Positions 15,914 to 24,956 of a stretch of 64,000 nt of DNA are shown here, one piece after another. The DNA comes from Dehalococcoidales bacterium (GTDB lineage Bacteria; Chloroflexota; Dehalococcoidia; Dehalococcoidales; UBA3254): the NCBI GenBank assembly GCA_016926695.1, contig JAFGOB010000001.1, forward strand, positions 1 to 64,000, given 5' to 3'. The position numbers and the translations under genes were made by a program. Each line of letters opens with the position of its first letter. Within the stretch, counting starts at the first letter, position 1. The notes beneath the pieces are model-generated. The model saw only the letters and a list, made by a program, of their open reading frames with translations, was not told the DNA's origin and ran no database searches.

Positions 15914-16759
15914 TCAACGTCCATAGAAAAATCTGGGCGGTCTTAGATCCTGCCAGATTTCATTACAGGCAATTATTTCTTTCGGAGTCAACTTGATTTC
16001 TGCAGCGCACAGGTTCTCATCCATCTGTTTGATAGAAGTAGCACTGCCAATAGCCGCAGTTACAGTCGGACAATTCAAGGTACAGGCCAGGGCAAACTGG
16101 GGCAGAAGACGGGCTTCTTGTGCTGCGATCTGACCCACCTTGTTCACGGCTTTGAAATTAGCTTCTGACCAATAACGCATGTAGTATCCTTTTTCCAGGG
16201 CAAAGCGTGTACCAGCCGCGGGAGGCTGGCTGAAATCATGTTTTCCTGTAAGTAAACCCGCTGCCAGGGGATTGTAACAGGTCAGCCCAACAGCTTCACT
16301 GTCACATAGAGGGACCAGCTCATATTCGATATCACGAGTAAGCAAGTTATAAGGTGTCTGTATACAATCAAATCTGGCAATATCATGCATATCACTGATC
16401 CACAATGCTTTAGCCAGCCTCCAGGCATGGAAGTTAGAACAGGCAATATAGCGGCTCTTGCCCTGATGTACCATATCATCCAGGGTTCTCAGTGTTTCAT
16501 CCATAGGTGTGTCTTTATCCGGGAAATGCACATAATACACATCGACATAATCAGTTTTTAACCGGCGCAGGCTATCCTCTATTCCTTGCATCAGATGTTT
16601 ACGGGAAAGGCCGCTATCATTAACCCCCGGCCCGGATTTGATAGCCGCTTTGGTAGCCAGGACAGCAGATTGCCGCCCCCTGGATATAGCTTTGCCCAGC
16701 ACCTCTTCGGAACGGCCCGCCACGTATGCGTCTGCTGTATCAATAAACCTGACCCCCAT
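15914..16759 (-). pseudogene. 5'-truncated aldo/keto reductase fused to IS110 debris
   Basis: The frame begins MGVRFIDTADAY, the strand carrying the catalytic Asp and Tyr that normally lies ~45-50 residues into an aldo/keto reductase. The N-terminal cofactor strand (typically ...GLGTMTFG) is missing. Later motifs are normal: the catalytic Lys region (LATKAAIKSG), the His strand (DVYYVHFPD), CSNF and the AIGSATS cofactor loop. The 5' end runs directly into a truncated IS110 transposase frame (junction ~16750-16790), so the gene was beheaded by an IS-associated deletion. A short barrel might still be translated from the ATG at 16757-16759, but activity is unlikely. Confidence 0.8.
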
Positions 16760-17525
16760 AGGTCATGGGTGAAGAATCACGAATTTTCTCCTGGTAACTA
16801 TCGAACAATCCTACCGCCTGCCTTAAGGCAAATAGATGTTCCTCCCGCCAGTTGCCCTGTAGCGCCTTAGCAATGGTGGCTTCATCTTTCTTACAACCTT
16901 CGTCTCTCATTGCCGCCAGCCTCTGAGGATTACACTCCCCGGCGATAATTGCCCGGATGATGCGCATGCCGGTAACTCTGGTGATGTCCACCACTGCTTG
17001 ATGCACCAGCACATTCATTTGCACCAGCGCTTTTTGCATATGCTGGATGTGCTGGGCCGCATACGATACCAGCATTCCTCTCTGGCGCGTGTAGGAGCGC
17101 AGGACAACCTCCTGATCTTCTGGCCGGAAAGCCCCAGATAGCAAACCAAAAGTATGGAGTCGCTGCAACTACTGACAATCCAGAACATCAGTTTTACGTC
17201 CGGGGACTCGTTTGAGATGCTGGGGAGATACCAGGTATAGTTTGAAGCCGCGCTGATCTAATATCTCATATAAGGGGATCCAGTATACTCCTGTGGATTC
17301 CATAGCCACCGTGTCTACACCGCAGGCCTTAAGCCAGTCTGCCAGGCGCTCCAGATCAGCGGTAAAAGCCGGAAACGTTCGTACGGGTTCTTTGTCCCGG
17401 TCTACCGGCACCGCCACATAGTGATTCTCTGCCCCTACATCGATCCCAGCGGCATTGAGATGGATTTGCTTCAGGGAAGGAGGCAATTTTGGGGACTGAC
17501 TTGCACTTCGAGCTTTGCGTGCCAT
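16740..17525 (-). pseudogene. IS110-family transposase, nonsense-mutated and 3'-truncated
   Basis: Residues 1-118 (to 17172) show the DEDD RuvC-like domain of IS110 transposases: AGIDVGAENHYVAVPVDRD (first Asp), VAMESTGVYWIPLYE (Glu) and GRKTDVLDCQ (Asp pair). The next codon, at 17169-17171, is TAG where family members have Trp (DCQWLQRLHTFGLL). The same frame then continues with LQRLHTFGLLSGAFRP and the coiled-coil region for another ~140 residues. It then breaks off near 16790, losing the Transposase_20 domain that carries the catalytic Ser, and enters aldo/keto reductase sequence. A TGG-to-TAG change and a deletion have both inactivated it. Confidence 0.88.
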
Positions 17526-17745
17526 GCTTTGATCTCCTTTTTACGAGTAGTAACGACAAACTGAGAGGTGAGGAACGCCAAAGAAAACAATCTCTGAAAC
17601 GGGATCCTGCCGCTGGTCACCAATGACATACATGTTCGTTCCTCAAGACCACGCTCGCGAACGGGCACAAAGGCACCAATGTCTCTCCGGCCTTCTTCCT
17701 CCCGTGTGTCGCTTTCTCTATCATAAAGCGGTATAATGCGAGTTG
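17526..17745 (-). mobile_element. 5' non-coding end of the IS110-family remnant (possible bridge-RNA region)
   Basis: About 220 bp between the broken Fe-S gene and the transposase start have no convincing gene. A frame exists but resembles no family I know. IS110-group elements typically carry a non-coding segment of this size upstream of the transposase that is transcribed as the bridge RNA specifying target and donor. The position and size fit, but I cannot delimit the element end or fold the RNA by eye. Confidence 0.45.
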
Positions 17746-18258
17746 TCACGTGGGTTCATTGACTTCATAGGGCAGCCCCCGCTGCCTGCTTTGGCTCGTG
17801 AATACTTCCATGTCGGGATTGTAGGGATCTTCCAGATAGTGGAGACTAATCTCTTTTATTTTCTGCCGGTAAATACCTCCCTGAGGTAAAAGGCTAATGC
17901 CATAACAATAGCGCTCTTTATCGCTGCCGAAGCGTACTTTACGACAGGCACATGCCAGCCTGACTATCTGATTGGAAAATCTGAAAATCTTTTCAATATC
18001 CTCGATCGGCAGGACCTGTCCGAAGTGAGTCTGCTTCCGTCTGTTAGACATATACGGCGATAGCACTGCTCTAACTAAAGCCGGCGTTTTCTGGATTTGT
18101 ACGAGTTTTTCAGCCTCCTTTATAAGCCCTTTCAAGTTCAATTCTAGATTATCCACAAACCGCAGCCGCTTAAGGTCATTTAACAGAACATCAGAGTATT
18201 TTTTGGCCTGCAGATACCATTATTCACCTTCACCGTGTTTATGACAAAATTCACACAT
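17746..18258 (-). pseudogene. Fe-S protein (MCEFCHKHGEG-type ferredoxin-like), nonsense-mutated and cut by IS110
   Basis: An ATG at 18256-18258 behind a strong ribosome site (AAAGGAGG) opens a frame beginning MCEFCHKHGEGE. It is stopped at codon 13 by TAA (18220-18222) and continues in the same frame with WYLQAKKYSDVLLNDLKR and on to ~18156-17746. The downstream part has a GQVLPIEDIEKIF helix and a cysteine cluster, LACACRKVRFG plus RYCYGIS, that looks like an iron-sulfur site. The C-terminus stops exactly where the IS110 end begins, so the gene is both stop-mutated and truncated. Function in the intact family is not known to me; a redox role is likely. Confidence 0.65.
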
Positions 18259-18313
18259 CGCCAGTACCTCCTTTGTTTTATGCCGCAAAAAGCATCCCGG
18301 GTACTGAGACAAA

Positions 18314-18338
18314 CATATATGTTGTCATATATGACAAC
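18314..18338. promoter_or_regulatory. Operator: CATATATG repeat plus 18-bp perfect palindrome
   Basis: CATATATG at 18314-18321 and 18326-18333 with TTGT between them, the same 12-bp period as at 13.9 kb. The right half is embedded in the perfect palindrome GTTGTCATATATGACAAC (18321-18338). It directly abuts the -10 box of the leftward promoter, so binding would block transcription initiation. Confidence 0.7.
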
Positions 18339-18367
18339 AGTGTAATTAATACTTATTTTACTGTCAA
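18339..18367 (-). promoter_or_regulatory. Promoter of the broken Fe-S gene
   Basis: Minus-strand TTGACA (18362-18367), a 17-bp spacer and TACACT (18339-18344). The -35 is perfect and the -10 matches four of six positions. The start site would fall inside the adjoining operator. The promoter survives although the gene it serves is inactivated. Confidence 0.6.
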
Positions 18368-18396
18368 TACAAAAATTATACTGTTACTTTTTAAAA

Positions 18397-20163
18397 TTAC
18401 TCTTCAATTATCCACTGCGAATTGTCTGTGGATGGAATAACAGGTAGTACCAGATGGGATGGATGATACTTATCAAAGTAAATCTTGTGGCTGACGGTTT
18501 TATGCATGGGAAGGTGGTAATTGCCCCACATCCCAAACGGGGACATAAGATTATCCTGACTACGGATTACGACCTTCAGGAAATTACCCGGTTTAATCTG
18601 AATCGAGGTAGGTAGCATTTCGATCTGATACTCGCAGATTTCTCCGGGTGTGACTGGTTGCGGATTATTAAAGTGATGATACGGCCTCCAAATCTTGGAG
18701 CGCTCCTTATCTATAGCTCGAAATGATGCCTTGAGATAGCCCCTGCTAAACACAGTTTCTTTACCCGAAGGCGTGACTTCCATGAGGTCAACCATGAAAT
18801 TCGTATCATCTGAATCGATGGACGCATACAAATACAGTGCGATAGGCCCGGTGATTTCTGTAATAGCGGAAAATGGAGGTGTCTGGTACCCCACTGAATG
18901 AACGATGGGAGTAACATCGAGAGATGGCTGTATGAAGCCATCCGGCTCTAACTCTGTATTGACAGGTTCCATCATGAGACTGCTGTTAGGGTGCAGGTAA
19001 AATTCCGTCCATTTGGTCCGGGCCAGCGGCCACTCATTCTCATATCGGTACTTATCCGCTCCGATTACAAACATTTTGATAGGAGGTTCATCTTTAATTC
19101 CCGTATCGATGCCTTTGAGGTGAAAATCGAACCACCGAACAAGCTCATCATGATATTCGTGATGTGGTCGATCAGTCATTCCGGGTGGCCACATAAATAG
19201 CCTTGGTCTAGAGGGTAAACCCTCATAACAGTTAAACATACTCCAGGTAAACAGTTCCATACACCAAGGCGCTGCCTCATAGACCGGGATTTTGATCTTA
19301 TCAAGGTTGGTGTGAGGAGACATTTCGTCCCAAATAGGTCCATCTGTAGGATTCAGTAAAAAGTCAACGAAAATCGGGTCTTTCTTGGGATACTTCAGTA
19401 AAGCATAGAACTTGGGATTATACTTGATATCCGGGTTCTCCAGGGCTTTTTTAAAGAGAGCCTCAACTTCTTTCGATGAACGAGTTCTCATGGTATAGGA
19501 GGCAATATTGCCCAGAGTCCATCCGTCATCATTTTGCATTTTTCCGGAATAGACTGCCTGCTGGATAGTCCCCAGTACTCCGCCCGGATATACCAGATTG
19601 CGGTACAGATTACCCCAGGTCTCCCAGGGCGTAATTGTTTTCAAATGAGGCGGTTGTTTACCAGCCGCCAGTAACTGGGATGCCGAGAAAATACAGATAC
19701 CAATCATGCCCACATTACCGTCACACCAGGGTTGCTGGGCCATCCACTCGATCGTATCATAGCTATCTTCGGCCATAGAGCCAAATAGACCCACGTATTC
19801 GCCTTCTGAATGGCCAATGCCACGTGGGTCCGGGATAACAAACACATACCCCCGTGTTACCATGTAGTCGATATCGCCAGCTTCGAGATTCCCATCCCAC
19901 AAAGGAGATACAAAAGAGCGTAATCGCGGCAGCCAGCGCACCATTTCCTGGTTGTCCTTGCCGAACGGAGACATAGCCAGAAGGGCTGGGAATTTACTGC
20001 CGGCCTGCACATCAGGGCGGTAGATGTCAGTCATAATATTAACACCATCCCGCAAAATGATACGGACATCTTTTTCTACTTTTACACCATATTTGGGCTG
20101 GGACCATTTATCCTTATTAAGGGCATATCTGGGATCGATATATTTCGCATTGTATCTTGGCAT
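18397..20163 (-). CDS. CocE/NonD (X-Pro dipeptidyl-peptidase S15) family hydrolase with Cys at the nucleophile position
   Basis: Product of 588 aa. An alpha/beta-hydrolase core (RDGVNIMTDIYRP, DPRGIGHSEGEY) is followed by the C-terminal jelly-roll domain of S15 enzymes (the PGEICEYQIEMLPTS region). Characterised relatives are cocaine esterase, acylase and prolyl dipeptidases. The nucleophile elbow, usually GxSYxG, here reads GMIGICIFS: the Ser position is Cys157 and the following Tyr, which helps form the oxyanion hole, is Ile. The acid/His region (RPHHEYHDELVRW) remains His-rich. It may be a Cys-nucleophile thioesterase/hydrolase or a non-catalytic relative. No signal peptide, so cytoplasmic. 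Last gene of the leftward 25-18 kb cluster. Confidence 0.8.
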   Translation of the reverse strand: MPRYNAKYIDPRYALNKDKWSQPKYGVKVEKDVRIILRDGVNIMTDIYRPDVQAGSKFPALLAMSPFGKDNQEMVRWLPRLRSFVSPLWDGNLEAGDIDYMVTRGYVFVIPDPRGIGHSEGEYVGLFGSMAEDSYDTIEWMAQQPWCDGNVGMIGICIFSASQLLAAGKQPPHLKTITPWETWGNLYRNLVYPGGVLGTIQQAVYSGKMQNDDGWTLGNIASYTMRTRSSKEVEALFKKALENPDIKYNPKFYALLKYPKKDPIFVDFLLNPTDGPIWDEMSPHTNLDKIKIPVYEAAPWCMELFTWSMFNCYEGLPSRPRLFMWPPGMTDRPHHEYHDELVRWFDFHLKGIDTGIKDEPPIKMFVIGADKYRYENEWPLARTKWTEFYLHPNSSLMMEPVNTELEPDGFIQPSLDVTPIVHSVGYQTPPFSAITEITGPIALYLYASIDSDDTNFMVDLMEVTPSGKETVFSRGYLKASFRAIDKERSKIWRPYHHFNNPQPVTPGEICEYQIEMLPTSIQIKPGNFLKVVIRSQDNLMSPFGMWGNYHLPMHKTVSHKIYFDKYHPSHLVLPVIPSTDNSQWIIEE

Positions 20164-20208
20164 GATAACCTCCTTTTTTTATGTCATCTGCTCTGGTGAT
20201 ATTCTCCA

Positions 20209-21093
20209 TTAAGTCTTTAACCACGGCTTGTTACCGCCTTGCAAGGCGCAATGCTCATCATGGCATTTCGTACAGTCCGTCTGGCGGAACTTCCTTGATA
20301 TCTTCGCTCCTTTGACAGCCTCAACATAAGCTATGGCTTTTTTGATCTGGTCATCGTTACCGGAGATGACCATAGTGACGGCTCCTTCAGCTCCATCGAC
20401 ACCTCCTGCCGCAATAGGAATCGCTGTGGATCCGCTCAAAATTTCAATAGCTTTTGACTCCGTAACTACTTTTCCTTCACACGGTAGCAGCGAACACCTG
20501 CCGCCCATACTATAATCCAGTGTTAATCTTTCTTTAGCCGTTTTCATAGCCTCTTCGATCGATATGGGTATCATTTTTTCTAATCCTGCGGGGAAAATAA
20601 CCGTGAATCCCTTTTTCTTACTTGTGGCCATAACCCGGCCAATCGTCCCTCCCTCCGTAAGGTTGCCAATCAGCACACCCACCTTCCCTTGAGGGTCAAT
20701 TGCATTTACTCCTTTAATATAGACGTCTCCGGGTTTCATCCTGCCCAGAAGGCTACCCAAAGTTTCTCCCTGGCTCAATATTCCTTTCTCAATCACCCAG
20801 GTGAAAGGAAAGGCTTCCGGACCTGTACTGGCTCTGGCTTCAGGATGGGTGGACATCCAAACTTTAACGGCATCATCTCCGCAAGCAGCCCTGGGAGTAA
20901 TCGCTCCACACATCCAGACCTCGGTATCAGGAGTTTTACCCAAGATTTCTTCCACTACAAAAAGAGTACTGCTGCTGGGATGCAGGGTGACGATTCCTGT
21001 CTTTAAGGCGTTCTTTACTTCATCCGTAGCAGCCAGAGCTTTAGCAATCAATTTCTTTGATTCATTGGGTAGTAGTGATATCTGAGCACGCAT
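20209..21093 (-). CDS. Conserved protein of unknown function, CX2CX4C tail (copy A)
   Basis: Product of 294 aa, not recognised as any named family. It is clearly paralogous to the 289-aa product at 39026-39895. Shared blocks are SKKLIAKA (near residue 13), LHPSSST/IHPSSST, CGxxTPRxxC, PGDVYIKGVNAxD, FPAGLEKxIPIS, a GGxxGAEGAxT stretch and a terminal CTKCHDEHC (CX2CX4C). The N-terminal 'DG..V.HPSSST' arrangement recalls the phosphate/CoA-binding loop of the isomerase/CoA-transferase (ISOCOT) fold, but that is only an impression. The Cys tail could bind zinc or an Fe-S cluster. No signal peptide. It lies between two hydrolases; copy B lies between a glycyl-radical enzyme and its activase. Confidence 0.7.
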   Translation of the reverse strand: MRAQISLLPNESKKLIAKALAATDEVKNALKTGIVTLHPSSSTLFVVEEILGKTPDTEVWMCGAITPRAACGDDAVKVWMSTHPEARASTGPEAFPFTWVIEKGILSQGETLGSLLGRMKPGDVYIKGVNAIDPQGKVGVLIGNLTEGGTIGRVMATSKKKGFTVIFPAGLEKMIPISIEEAMKTAKERLTLDYSMGGRCSLLPCEGKVVTESKAIEILSGSTAIPIAAGGVDGAEGAVTMVISGNDDQIKKAIAYVEAVKGAKISRKFRQTDCTKCHDEHCALQGGNKPWLKT

Positions 21094-21333
21094 GTTTCGC
21101 TCCTTTTTTATTTTTTCTTATTCGATTTAACTGAAAAGTATCTTTTAAGGAGTGAATTCGAGTAGATGCCCTGGCAGTAAGCTGGCATGGCACTCACTTC
21201 ACGTTCGTCAGGAAGAACTATTCAGGAATTTTTTTAGAAGCTACCCCGATAAAAGGCACCTTCGTTCTCCCTTTAGATAAGTATGACTATCCTGACCGCA
21301 GAACAAGATACATTTCAATATACGATCTACCTG

Positions 21334-22113
21334 TTATGAAAGGAGAAAACCAAGGACCTCGCGATTAAAGCAGTCCTTCATCTCCATGGAAAGCATATGA
21401 GATCCGCCTTTAACTTCCACCAGTCTGGCGCCGGGAATCTTTCCGGCTATTACTTCGGATGAGACAGGCTTGATGATCCTGTCATGTGTTCCCACTATCA
21501 CCAGAGTCGGGGCTTTGATCAGGTTAAGCCTGGCCAGGGTATTATGATTGTTGCAGGCTTCTCTTTGTGCTTTCAGCCCCCTTCTGGTCGATGTACTGGT
21601 GAAAGTGGCCCCAATAGCTGCCAGCATACCCAGCAAAAACTGGTTAAAGGGTTTGTTGACGGCCAATCTGGCCATCCCGGCTGCCATTTTCTGAGCAGAC
21701 AGGCCCAGCAGTTTGGCCTGATCCGCAGAATCGCCGCTGGTCTGATCTTTGCAGGAGAACGTGCAGGCCAGCACCAGCTTTTGTATTCTCTGCGGATAGT
21801 TGATGCCCACCTCCTGGGCGATCATGCCGCCCATGGAAATACCCATGATGTGGGTCCTGGTTATTTTCAGGTGGTCCATGAGCTTGATAACGTCATCGGC
21901 CATCATCCTGGTTGTATATGGCCCTTCGGGTTTGTCGGACTTTCCCGCTCCCCGGTTATCAAAGGTAATAACCTGATAATGCTTTTTGAAGAAAGGTATC
22001 TGGGAGGCCCATGTGCTGCGGCTGGCGCTGAAGCCTGCGATCATAATCAGAGGTTCTCCCCGGCCTTCTACCTTGTAGTTGATCCTGACTCCATTGACCA
22101 TGGCAACAGGCAT
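21334..22113 (-). CDS. Alpha/beta hydrolase
   Basis: Product of 259 aa, a compact alpha/beta-hydrolase of the 3-oxoadipate-enol-lactonase/esterase type. The oxyanion region is MIAGFSASRSTW, the nucleophile elbow GISMGG (Ser93), the acid Asp in VGTHDRIIKP (~212) and the His in KGGSHMLSME (~240), so the triad is complete. It is 20 bp downstream of the MmgE/PrpD gene. Likely substrates are carboxylic esters, lactones or cyclic 1,3-diketones, and this cannot be narrowed from sequence. The 240 bp between it and the unknown gene hold nothing recognisable. Confidence 0.88.
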   Translation of the reverse strand: MPVAMVNGVRINYKVEGRGEPLIMIAGFSASRSTWASQIPFFKKHYQVITFDNRGAGKSDKPEGPYTTRMMADDVIKLMDHLKITRTHIMGISMGGMIAQEVGINYPQRIQKLVLACTFSCKDQTSGDSADQAKLLGLSAQKMAAGMARLAVNKPFNQFLLGMLAAIGATFTSTSTRRGLKAQREACNNHNTLARLNLIKAPTLVIVGTHDRIIKPVSSEVIAGKIPGARLVEVKGGSHMLSMEMKDCFNREVLGFLLS

Positions 22114-22133
22114 ATTTTTTTACTCCCCTTTCC

Positions 22134-23555
22134 TTATTTTTTCCCACTAACTGCCAGATCAATTATTTCCTGAACGTTGTCCACCTGCTCCAGCTTCTCG
22201 ACCAGCTCGACTATTTTCTCACCGTTGCCCCTGCTCATCTTTTCAGAAAACTCAACCTGGCCCATGAATTTCTCGATCAGGCCCTCCCGGGGCAGAGGGT
22301 TGGAGGGGTCTCCCAGCGCCATACGCAAATATTCACGGTATACCTGCCCGTCCTTCATCCTGACTTCCAGCTCCACGCCTTCCGGCCGGTCCAGATTGGC
22401 CAGCGTGACCCTCCTGATCAGGGACTGTGTCTGAGGATTACGGATGCCCTCTTCGGTAAAATTTTCTCCCTTGGACTGGTGGGTGGACAGGCCGTTGGCT
22501 ACCGCATAGACAAAACTGAAAAGGGCATCGCCTGTCGGATAATACCCCACCTTGTAAGGCTTGGTATAGTGCGGCGCGGTAGCCATGCCCGCCGAGGTGC
22601 GGTAAACAGCCTCGGCAACGTCATCCGGGTGGATATCATATTTTTTCGCCAGCGTAATGGCAAGCTGAGTGGCTGCGTTGGTCGGCCTGCCGCCAGGCCA
22701 GGGTTTGAAGATCCTTTCCACATAGTATTTTTTGCCCAGGTCTGCGGTGATCATCTCCGGGTGGACAACTCCCTCCGTAAAGGCGCTATAGTAGCTGGTC
22801 AGCGGGTCTGAAATCCCGATCCACCCACCCCTGGCCAGTTGGGCGGCATTAATACCGCTTCTGGCGGCTGTACCCTGACTCAATTTGAAGGTATGGGCGC
22901 CTTCCATTAAGCCTCCCCCGGCCCCTGCCATCATATTGATGGCAATACCGAAGGTATTCTTCATCTGGAATTCCGTCAGTCCCAGCAGTCGTCCGGCAAT
23001 GGCAGCGGCGCCAAAGGTGGTCTTGGTCCCCCATTCGTCGAATACCCTTGCTCTTTTCGCGCCCCCTGCCGGCATTTTTCCGGGGACATGTATTCCGGCG
23101 CCTATCTGGACCCTGGCTACCAGATCGTCGCCCGCTACCAGGGCCGCAATCAGCTCTTTGCCGTCGATACCCAGGCTGGCCCCAAGGGTGATGGCAGTGG
23201 GTACGGTTGTCTCACTGTTGTGGCTGGCATTGTGTTGGCCGTTATCCATAATAATAACCAGCGGGCCCCAGTCGAAAGAGCGGCCGAAGATGCAGTTGAC
23301 CATGGCTACCAGGTCTGCCGGCCCTTTATAGCCGTATCCCAGCAGGGTGGCTTCTCTCTTTCCTCCCTCATCCCGCACCATATCCGCCAGTACAGCGTTG
23401 CCCGGCGCGTTTGAACCGCCGATTATACAGCCGATCATGTCCAGGACTCTTCTCCTGGTGTTGTCCACAACCACCGGATCGATATCCTCAAAACGCGTAT
23501 TAAGAACATTGCGGGATAATGCTGCAATCGCCTCCTGCCCGTTGAAACTATACAT
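22134..23555 (-). CDS. MmgE/PrpD family protein
   Basis: Product of 473 aa, the second MmgE/PrpD protein of the window and only distantly similar to the one at 9440. Conserved stretches include FGRSFDWGPL (the active-site loop with Asp, replacing the usual DYDD), NGQHNASHNSETTVPTAITLG, GTKTTFGAAAIAGRLLGL and KPWPGGRPTNAATQLA. The KxxxPGG variant differs from the usual RYPCCG. Strong ribosome site (GGGAGG). Family members catalyse (de)hydration, decarboxylation or epimerisation of organic acids. The neighbours (FAD oxidoreductase, hydrolase) suggest a step in ring or side-chain degradation. Confidence 0.85.
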   Translation of the reverse strand: MYSFNGQEAIAALSRNVLNTRFEDIDPVVVDNTRRRVLDMIGCIIGGSNAPGNAVLADMVRDEGGKREATLLGYGYKGPADLVAMVNCIFGRSFDWGPLVIIMDNGQHNASHNSETTVPTAITLGASLGIDGKELIAALVAGDDLVARVQIGAGIHVPGKMPAGGAKRARVFDEWGTKTTFGAAAIAGRLLGLTEFQMKNTFGIAINMMAGAGGGLMEGAHTFKLSQGTAARSGINAAQLARGGWIGISDPLTSYYSAFTEGVVHPEMITADLGKKYYVERIFKPWPGGRPTNAATQLAITLAKKYDIHPDDVAEAVYRTSAGMATAPHYTKPYKVGYYPTGDALFSFVYAVANGLSTHQSKGENFTEEGIRNPQTQSLIRRVTLANLDRPEGVELEVRMKDGQVYREYLRMALGDPSNPLPREGLIEKFMGQVEFSEKMSRGNGEKIVELVEKLEQVDNVQEIIDLAVSGKK

Positions 23556-23609
23556 AGCTGATATTTCCTCCCTTTTTCACTAGCTGTGCGGCAACCCGGA
23601 CCTCTAGGA

Positions 23610-24956
23610 TTACGGGAGCAGTACGTCCTGCCGGGCCAGGCATTTTTGAAGGAGCTTATAGTCCAGGTCCCTGACTGATACTCCCTCTTTCATGGACAGG
23701 GCAGCAGCCGTGCCGGCTGCTTGCCCCATAGCGATACAAAATTGAATCGGCGCCAGCAGGTCGTTAGCCACCAGGTCAGAAGAAAAACAGCGTCCGGCCG
23801 CCAGCAGGTTATTTATCTGGCAAGGTATCAGGGAACGATAGGGTATGTGCCAGTGCGGATGTTCGGGTGAAAAGGTATGACGGAAATCCGGGCATTTGAC
23901 GATTGTATCCGGGAATACCACACCGGAAAATATTTCCTTCTCCGTTAAGACATGCTCGCCCAGTAGTCTACGGCTACTGCGTACGCCAATCTGTGAGGCA
24001 GTGTCCAGGATGTAGCTGTTTTCAAAGCCGGGAATGTATTTCTGTAAATAGCGGTGCGTAGTCAGGATACATCTGCGGCCTTCCACCTCCAGCCGGGAAA
24101 GATCGCTGACATCCAAAGGGTCCAAGCCGCCCACGGCATTGTTGACCCATATCACATCTTCGCGGGTTGTGCTGATATAATGGGTAAACCCTCCCATTTT
24201 TTCAAGCTCACGCATCCTTTCAGCAAATCCGGCAGCATCTGACGACCTGAAGTCAAGATATTTTTTTGAGTCGATATTGCCGATGCGGAAGGTTAAAGCC
24301 AGGTGGGAAGACCTCATTTGCGGATTCATCCGGGCATCATAAGGGGCGCCGGCCGAAGCAAAAATATCACCATCGCCGGTGGCATCGATGACGGTCCTGC
24401 CCAGTAACGCCTGCCTGCCAGATTTACTCTCGAAAACCACACCTTTCATCACGTTATTTTCCACCAGGGCCCGGACCCCCCAGGAATGCAGCAGCAGCGT
24501 TGTTCCAGACTCAGTAACCATATCATTCAGAACGCACTTCAGAGCCTCCGGGTCTAGGGTGGCGCTCATTCTGATCCTGCCTTCAATCACGCTGAAGGCA
24601 AAACGTTTCCAGCGGGCAATCAACTGGCTGTCGCTGGACCCCAGGTCTTCCTTTCCGGGGTGGATGGCTGATCCCGTTCGGTCCAGCCGTTCGATTACTT
24701 CCTGGCAGATACCGCCTATTTGCTGTTGGCTCGTACCGTCACTCATGGGCATGATCACCATGACCAGTCCCCCGCTTGCCATGCCACCCAGATGCCCGTA
24801 TCTTTCCAAAAGTACGGTATCCGCTCCATTCCTGCTCGCTGCAACCGCAGCGCTGAATCCCGCCGGACCGCCGCCCACTACCACTACATCGGCTTCTTTA
24901 AAGACTTTGATTTCCCGGTCAGGTTCCTGGATAGTCCTGTTTTGCTCGTTCGTCAT
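23610..24956 (-). CDS. FAD-dependent oxidoreductase (FAD_oxidored family)
   Basis: Product of 448 aa. An N-terminal ~23-residue polar extension precedes the dinucleotide-binding motif VVVGGGPAGFSAAVAASRNGA. The family's typical GHLGGMASGGLV follows at ~55-66, with a VIDATGDGDIFASAGAPY strand near residue 190 and a C-terminal LLAAGRCFSSD. Relatives include putative xanthan-lyase-linked and HdrA-like flavoproteins of uncertain substrate. It is the promoter-proximal gene of the leftward cluster and its start lies ~210 bp from the MarR-type operator at 25170-25188, so it is probably co-regulated with the rightward core cluster. Confidence 0.8.
   Translation of the reverse strand: MTNEQNRTIQEPDREIKVFKEADVVVVGGGPAGFSAAVAASRNGADTVLLERYGHLGGMASGGLVMVIMPMSDGTSQQQIGGICQEVIERLDRTGSAIHPGKEDLGSSDSQLIARWKRFAFSVIEGRIRMSATLDPEALKCVLNDMVTESGTTLLLHSWGVRALVENNVMKGVVFESKSGRQALLGRTVIDATGDGDIFASAGAPYDARMNPQMRSSHLALTFRIGNIDSKKYLDFRSSDAAGFAERMRELEKMGGFTHYISTTREDVIWVNNAVGGLDPLDVSDLSRLEVEGRRCILTTHRYLQKYIPGFENSYILDTASQIGVRSSRRLLGEHVLTEKEIFSGVVFPDTIVKCPDFRHTFSPEHPHWHIPYRSLIPCQINNLLAAGRCFSSDLVANDLLAPIQFCIAMGQAAGTAAALSMKEGVSVRDLDYKLLQKCLARQDVLLP

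Noticed and set aside
17471..17749. Open frame of 92 codons between the Fe-S pseudogene and the IS110 transposase
   Set aside because: No ribosome site, no family resemblance and it overlaps the transposase start. Better read as the non-coding end of the IS110 element.
21484..22173. 229-codon plus-strand frame opposite the alpha/beta hydrolase
   Set aside because: It lies antisense to a gene with a complete catalytic triad, has His/Gly-rich low-quality composition and no ribosome site; a codon-bias shadow.
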